Below, piece by piece: positions 60,908 through 64,000 of a stretch of 64,000 bases of DNA (position 1 is its first letter; each line of letters starts with the position of its first letter). The notes beneath the pieces were generated by a model. The model was not told where the DNA came from, did not search any database, and saw only the letters and a program-made list of their open reading frames with translations. The position numbers were made by a program, and so were the translations under genes. The stretch spans positions 186,001-250,000 of the forward strand of contig NZ_JAPVLQ010000002.1 in assembly GCF_027158005.1 (NCBI RefSeq). The letters run 5' to 3'. The stretch comes from Rhodococcus sp. H36-A4 (GTDB taxonomy: Bacteria; Actinomycetota; Actinomycetes; Mycobacteriales; Mycobacteriaceae).

Positions 60908-60921
60908 GCTTCACATGAAAC
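60908..60921. other. Degenerate parS-like site
   Basis: GCTTCACATGAAAC: two differences from the core (C for T at position 2, A for G in the centre). Possibly a decayed or weak site. Confidence 0.35.
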
Positions 60922-61033
60922 CGCCGGACCTTGGGCGTTCGACGGTATTTTCTTGGGCACGAGGACGACTCGTCACGCGACACGGCTATGGAATGCGCCG
61001 ATGGTTTGGCGAACGGTGCTCGGAAGCGAGAGA

Positions 61034-61711
61034 ATGTTTCACGTGGAACCAGAAGCGTTGGATGACGATCGATTGATGGCAACCGCAGAACGCGTGTTTG
61101 GTCCGCGCCTGAATTTGGCACAGCAATATTACGAATCTCTTGCAACTGCGGGAGTCGAGCGCGGGCTGATAGGTCCGCGCGAGGTTCCTCGGTTGTGGGA
61201 GCGGCACTTGCTCAATTGCGCAGTCGTCGGTGAGTTGATCGACGAGGGTGAGCGGGTGGTGGATGTCGGGAGCGGTGCTGGATTGCCGGGAATACCTCTG
61301 GCGATTGCCCGCCCGGATTTACACATCACTCTCATCGAGCCGCTCCTTCGTCGAACGGTGTACCTGGCTGAGTTCATCGAGAAGCACGAGCTGAACGTTC
61401 TTGTGGTGCGAGGGCGCGCAGAACAGCCCGGAGTGAAGAAGGAAGCCGGAGGCGCCGACGTCGTCACCTCGAGAGCTGTTGCCCCTCTGGAGAAGCTCGC
61501 CAAGTGGTCGATGCCGCTCATTCACGAGCGTGGTCGGATGCTTGCGCTGAAGGGAACGAGCGCCGAAGAAGAGATAGAACGCGATCGGGCTTCCCTTACT
61601 CGCATGGGTGCTGGCAAGCTAGAGGTTGTGAAGTGCGGTGTCGATATATTGCCGACACCGACAATCGTAATTCGAGCCGAAAGAGCACCTCGGCGCTCCC
61701 TCCGCACATGA
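61034..61711 (+). CDS. rsmG: 16S rRNA (guanine527-N7)-methyltransferase
   Basis: A 225-aa GidB/RsmG enzyme that methylates G527 of 16S rRNA; loss gives low-level streptomycin resistance in other bacteria. The SAM-binding motif is [18 protein letters not shown]; other marks are [12 protein letters not shown] and [15 protein letters not shown]. The ATG at 61034 gives the common actinobacterial start MFHVEP, which is encoded by a parS-like sequence. An upstream extension to 60953 is not family-like. Confidence 0.96.
   Translation: MFHVEPEALDDDRLMATAERVFGPRLNLAQQYYESLATAGVERGLIGPREVPRLWERHLLNCAVVGELIDEGERVVDVGSGAGLPGIPLAIARPDLHITLIEPLLRRTVYLAEFIEKHELNVLVVRGRAEQPGVKKEAGGADVVTSRAVAPLEKLAKWSMPLIHERGRMLALKGTSAEEEIERDRASLTRMGAGKLEVVKCGVDILPTPTIVIRAERAPRRSLRT
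61035..61050. other. parS-like site 6, at the rsmG start codon
   Basis: TGTTTCACGTGGAACC: one mismatch to the 14-bp core (G for A). Overlaps codons 1-6 of rsmG. Confidence 0.8.
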
Positions 61712-61776
61712 TGTGCGCTTGTTTCATTCCTGCTCGTTCGTAAGCAAAAAAACCAGTTCCGCAATAAGGAGCACCT

Positions 61777-62778
61777 ATGTCGGGTGGATTTGATCCTGCT
61801 GTTTCACGTGAAACAAGCACCGCGAAGAACGATGCACAACCCGCTTCCAAGTCGAAGGGGGGATCTGGGTTCGATGCATTCAGCGGCATCTCCGCCAATG
61901 ACACCCCGATCGGTGCTGCCGCACAGCGGGCAAGCCAGGTTCTACATCCCAAAAGCGTGACGTTGCCGAAGCCAACGCATCGCCGAATGCTGACGATCGC
62001 AAATCAGAAGGGCGGGGTCGGAAAGACCACGACAGCGGTGAATCTCGCTGCGGCTTTGGCACTGCAGGGGCTGACCGTCCTGGTGGTCGATCTGGACCCC
62101 CAGGGGAACGCCAGCACCGCTTTGGGCGTCGAACATCACTCGGGTGTGCCGTCGAGCTACGAGGTGCTCATAGGCGAAGTGACCGCCAGAGAAGCGATCC
62201 AGCAGAGCCCGCACAGCGAGCGTCTGTTCTGCATTCCAGCCACAATCGACCTTGCCGGCGCAGAGATCGAACTGGTATCCATGGTCGCCCGCGAAGGACG
62301 TCTCAAGACTGCGCTGATGGACCTCGCGGACGTCGACGCAGACTTCGTATTGATCGACTGCCCTCCGTCTCTCGGACTGCTCACGGTCAACGCCATGGTT
62401 GCCGCCACCGAGGTTCTGATCCCGATTCAGTGCGAGTACTACGCCCTCGAGGGTGTAGGCCAGCTCCTGCGAAACATCGAACTGGTACAGGCCCATCTCA
62501 ATCCCCAACTGCATGTTTCGACAGTCATCCTCACGATGTACGACGGCCGAACAAAGCTCGCAGACCAGGTTGCGGAGGAAGTACGAAAGCACTTTGGCGA
62601 TGCAGTGCTTCGCGCGGTGATTCCGCGCAGCGTCAAGGTCTCGGAGGCGCCCGGTTATGGAATGACGGTATTGGATTACGACCCAGGTTCCCGTGGCGCG
62701 ATGAGCTACTTGGATGCCGGTCGTGAACTCGCAGCACGGTCGTCCTTTGCGACAACCGATGGAACTCAGGAGCACTAG
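61777..62778 (+). CDS. parA: Chromosome partitioning ATPase ParA
   Basis: A 333-aa deviant-Walker ATPase. A variable N-terminus of about 65 residues is followed by the Walker A motif [22 protein letters not shown] and [12 protein letters not shown]. Moves ParB-parS complexes. The ATG has an AAGGAG ribosome-binding site. Residues 8-12 (AVSRE) are encoded by a perfect parS. parB starts 4 bp after its stop. Confidence 0.97.
   Translation: MSGGFDPAVSRETSTAKNDAQPASKSKGGSGFDAFSGISANDTPIGAAAQRASQVLHPKSVTLPKPTHRRMLTIANQKGGVGKTTTAVNLAAALALQGLTVLVVDLDPQGNASTALGVEHHSGVPSSYEVLIGEVTAREAIQQSPHSERLFCIPATIDLAGAEIELVSMVAREGRLKTALMDLADVDADFVLIDCPPSLGLLTVNAMVAATEVLIPIQCEYYALEGVGQLLRNIELVQAHLNPQLHVSTVILTMYDGRTKLADQVAEEVRKHFGDAVLRAVIPRSVKVSEAPGYGMTVLDYDPGSRGAMSYLDAGRELAARSSFATTDGTQEH
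61800..61815. other. parS site 7, inside parA
   Basis: TGTTTCACGTGAAACA, a perfect 16-bp palindrome within the first 13 codons of parA. Confidence 0.97.
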
Positions 62779-62782
62779 GGAT

Positions 62783-63817
62783 ATGAGTCAAGCACGCAAG
62801 GGTGGACTGGGACGCGGACTAGCTGCTCTCATTCCCACAGGGCCCGAGGCCGGTCCGCGACTCGGGAGTGCAGCCGCAGATGTAGTGATCGGTACTGCGG
62901 CGGACGGAAAGATCAGTCGGAACGCAGCAGAGAAGGCAGCGCGTGAGGCATCCGCACCGACTCCGACGCCACCCGTTCGGAGTGGCGAAGAGGACCTCTC
63001 CCCCGCCGGCGCGGTGTATCGGGAGATCGATCCGAAGCTGATTCAACCCAATGCCAAGCAGCCGCGGTCGGTGTTCGACGAGGAAGCTTTGACCGAACTC
63101 ATCCACTCGATCCGCGAGTTCGGCTTGATGCAGCCGATCGTAGTGCGACCGGTGGCCGATGGTCGATACGAACTGGTGATGGGCGAACGCCGCTGGCGCG
63201 CGAGCCAAGAAGCGGGCCTCGAGTCGATTCCTGCAATCGTTCGTGAAACAAATGATGACGCAATGTTGCGTGACGCGTTGCTCGAGAACATCCATCGAGT
63301 TCAGCTCAATCCCCTCGAGGAGGCTGCCGCATATCAGCAGTTGCTCGAGGAATTCGACGTCACCCATGAAGAGTTGGCGGCGAAAATCGGTCGCTCACGT
63401 CCTGTTGTGACCAACATGATTCGACTGTTGAAGCTGCCGATTCCCGTTCAACGACGAGTTGCAGCCGGGGTTTTGTCCGCCGGACACGCGCGCGCTCTCC
63501 TGTCGTTGGATGCGGGTTCGGATGCGCAGGAGTCCTTGGCTGCGCGAATTGTTGCCGAGGGCCTGTCGGTTCGTGCAACAGAAGAAGCAGTTACGTTGGC
63601 GAATCGCAACGACGACATCAGTCCTAATCCCGCTCCTCGCCGCAAACCGATTCAAATGCCGGGCCTTCAGGATGTCGCCAATCGACTCTCGGATTCGTTC
63701 GATACCCGCGTGACAGTGAGCTTGGGTAAGAGAAAAGGCAAGATCGTCGTCGAATTCGGCTCGGTCGACGACCTCGAAAGGATTGTCGACATGATGGAGA
63801 GTCAGAAGAAAAAGTAG
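62783..63817 (+). CDS. parB: Chromosome partitioning protein ParB
   Basis: A 344-aa CTP-dependent parS clamp. The N-terminus is [18 protein letters not shown]; CTPase motifs are LMQPIVVRP and [12 protein letters not shown], followed by [14 protein letters not shown], then the central HTH ([21 protein letters not shown]) and a C-terminal dimerisation domain. The ATG at 62783 is chosen by family N-terminus and GGAG/AGGG sites. Confidence 0.97.
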   Translation: MSQARKGGLGRGLAALIPTGPEAGPRLGSAAADVVIGTAADGKISRNAAEKAAREASAPTPTPPVRSGEEDLSPAGAVYREIDPKLIQPNAKQPRSVFDEEALTELIHSIREFGLMQPIVVRPVADGRYELVMGERRWRASQEAGLESIPAIVRETNDDAMLRDALLENIHRVQLNPLEEAAAYQQLLEEFDVTHEELAAKIGRSRPVVTNMIRLLKLPIPVQRRVAAGVLSAGHARALLSLDAGSDAQESLAARIVAEGLSVRATEEAVTLANRNDDISPNPAPRRKPIQMPGLQDVANRLSDSFDTRVTVSLGKRKGKIVVEFGSVDDLERIVDMMESQKKK

Positions 63818-64000
63818 CGGCGAAATCTCAGGTACAAACACCCACGGTAGTTATGTCACTGTGACGTAAGCTCGCTATCGAAGACTGGAAGGACGCGAAT
63901 GATGTTGCTATACAGCATTATTCAGCTCTCCGGATTTCTCGAGGATCAAGGTTGTGGCGATCGCTCACTTTTGACGCGCGTGTCGGTGTGTCATCGCGGT
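63818..64000. other. Region downstream of parB
   Basis: 183 bp to the window edge. No terminator hairpin with a U-tract was found. An ATG at 63899 with GGAAGGA upstream opens a frame to the edge (MMLLYSIIQLSGFLED...), too short to judge and without family features. Confidence 0.4.
63851..63869. promoter_or_regulatory. Palindrome TTATGTCACTGTGACGTAA
   Basis: A 19-bp near-perfect palindrome 33 bp downstream of parB. Its core GTCACTGTGAC is identical to the palindrome next to parS site 1 (55963-55973). May be an operator for a gene beginning beyond the window or a shared binding site. Confidence 0.5.

Larger units (their letters stand above)
57734..61033. other. Gene-poor parS segment, right part
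   Basis: 3.3 kb with no well-supported gene. It holds three perfect parS sites, one degenerate site, a T-arm-like inverted repeat and two short tandem repeats. Three open frames look slightly protein-like: 57748-58017 (minus, 89 aa), 58894-59112 (plus, 72 aa, starting MIPIPFNPSDFRAGQFW) and 60541-60789 (minus, 82 aa, ending at parS). None has a recognisable family or good ribosome-binding site. They may be decayed genes. Most other frames are Arg/Ser-rich shadows. Confidence 0.6.

Noticed and set aside
63241..63256. parS half-site TTCGTGAAACA in parB
   Set aside because: Only the right half matches; the left half lacks TTTCAC.

Overview
This window is the chromosomal replication-origin region of a high-GC, mycolic-acid-type actinobacterium, most likely a Rhodococcus-like member of the Nocardiaceae. 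The evidence is gene content and order. A parB-parA-rsmG block, jag-yidC-yidD-rnpA-rpmH, dnaA, dnaN, gnd, recF, a DUF721 gene, gyrB, gyrA, a DUF3566 gene, tRNA-Ile/tRNA-Ala, cwsA, ppiA, crgA, a DUF881 gene, a trpG/pabA-type gene and the pknB-pknA-pbpA-rodA-pstP-fhaB-fhaA operon run in the order known from Mycobacterium tuberculosis, here in inverted orientation. The genus is an inference; there is no 16S gene in the window.

Layout. 1-7.3 kb is accessory: a partial MFS exporter divergent from a LysR regulator, a histidine-phosphatase gene, a YhgE/Pip-like heptad membrane protein, a small monooxygenase-fold protein, a 14-TM drug exporter and a secreted cutinase-family protein. 7.4-13.5 kb is the gltB-gltD glutamate synthase operon (minus). 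14.3-19.5 kb is a BCCT transporter, betB and betA (choline uptake and oxidation to glycine betaine). After tRNA-Leu(CAG), 19.9-29.7 kb is the translationally coupled Ser/Thr-kinase and elongation operon fhaA-fhaB-pstP-rodA-pbpA-pknA-pknB. 29.7-34.2 kb holds pabA/trpG, DUF881, crgA, a PH-domain protein, rhomboid, ppiA and cwsA. 34.3-37.1 kb holds two genes absent from the corresponding M. tuberculosis segment: a WXG100-like/DUF1023 hydrolase and a GGDEF protein. 37.3-43.9 kb is gyrB-gyrA-DUF3566-tRNA-Ile-(39-aa DLW-39-type gene)-tRNA-Ala. 44.2-46.3 kb is a flavin/2Fe-2S reductase coupled to a PF10118-type di-iron protein, sitting between DUF721 and gyrB. 46.4-52.5 kb is DUF721-recF-gnd-dnaN-oriC-dnaA. 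53.2-55.8 kb is rpmH-rnpA-yidD-yidC-jag. 55.8-61.0 kb is an unusually gene-poor segment carrying most of the parS sites. 61.0-63.8 kb is rsmG-parA-parB.

The genes work together around three themes: initiation and segregation of the chromosome (DnaA, DnaN, RecF, gyrase, ParAB-parS), polar growth and division (PknA/B, PstP, FhaA/B, RodA, PbpA, CrgA, CwsA), and membrane biogenesis (YidC, YidD). The most interesting non-coding observations are (i) a cluster of DnaA boxes flanking crgA about 19 kb from oriC, with more perfect 9-mers than the dnaA-dnaN gap itself; (ii) a 5-kb, nearly gene-free parS array between jag and rsmG; (iii) an identical 12-bp palindrome-containing sequence at both ends of that segregation region; and (iv) a (TTCGG)6 microsatellite immediately upstream of the betA ribosome-binding site. 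I saw no insertion sequence, prophage or CRISPR array. Positions were read by eye and no search was run.
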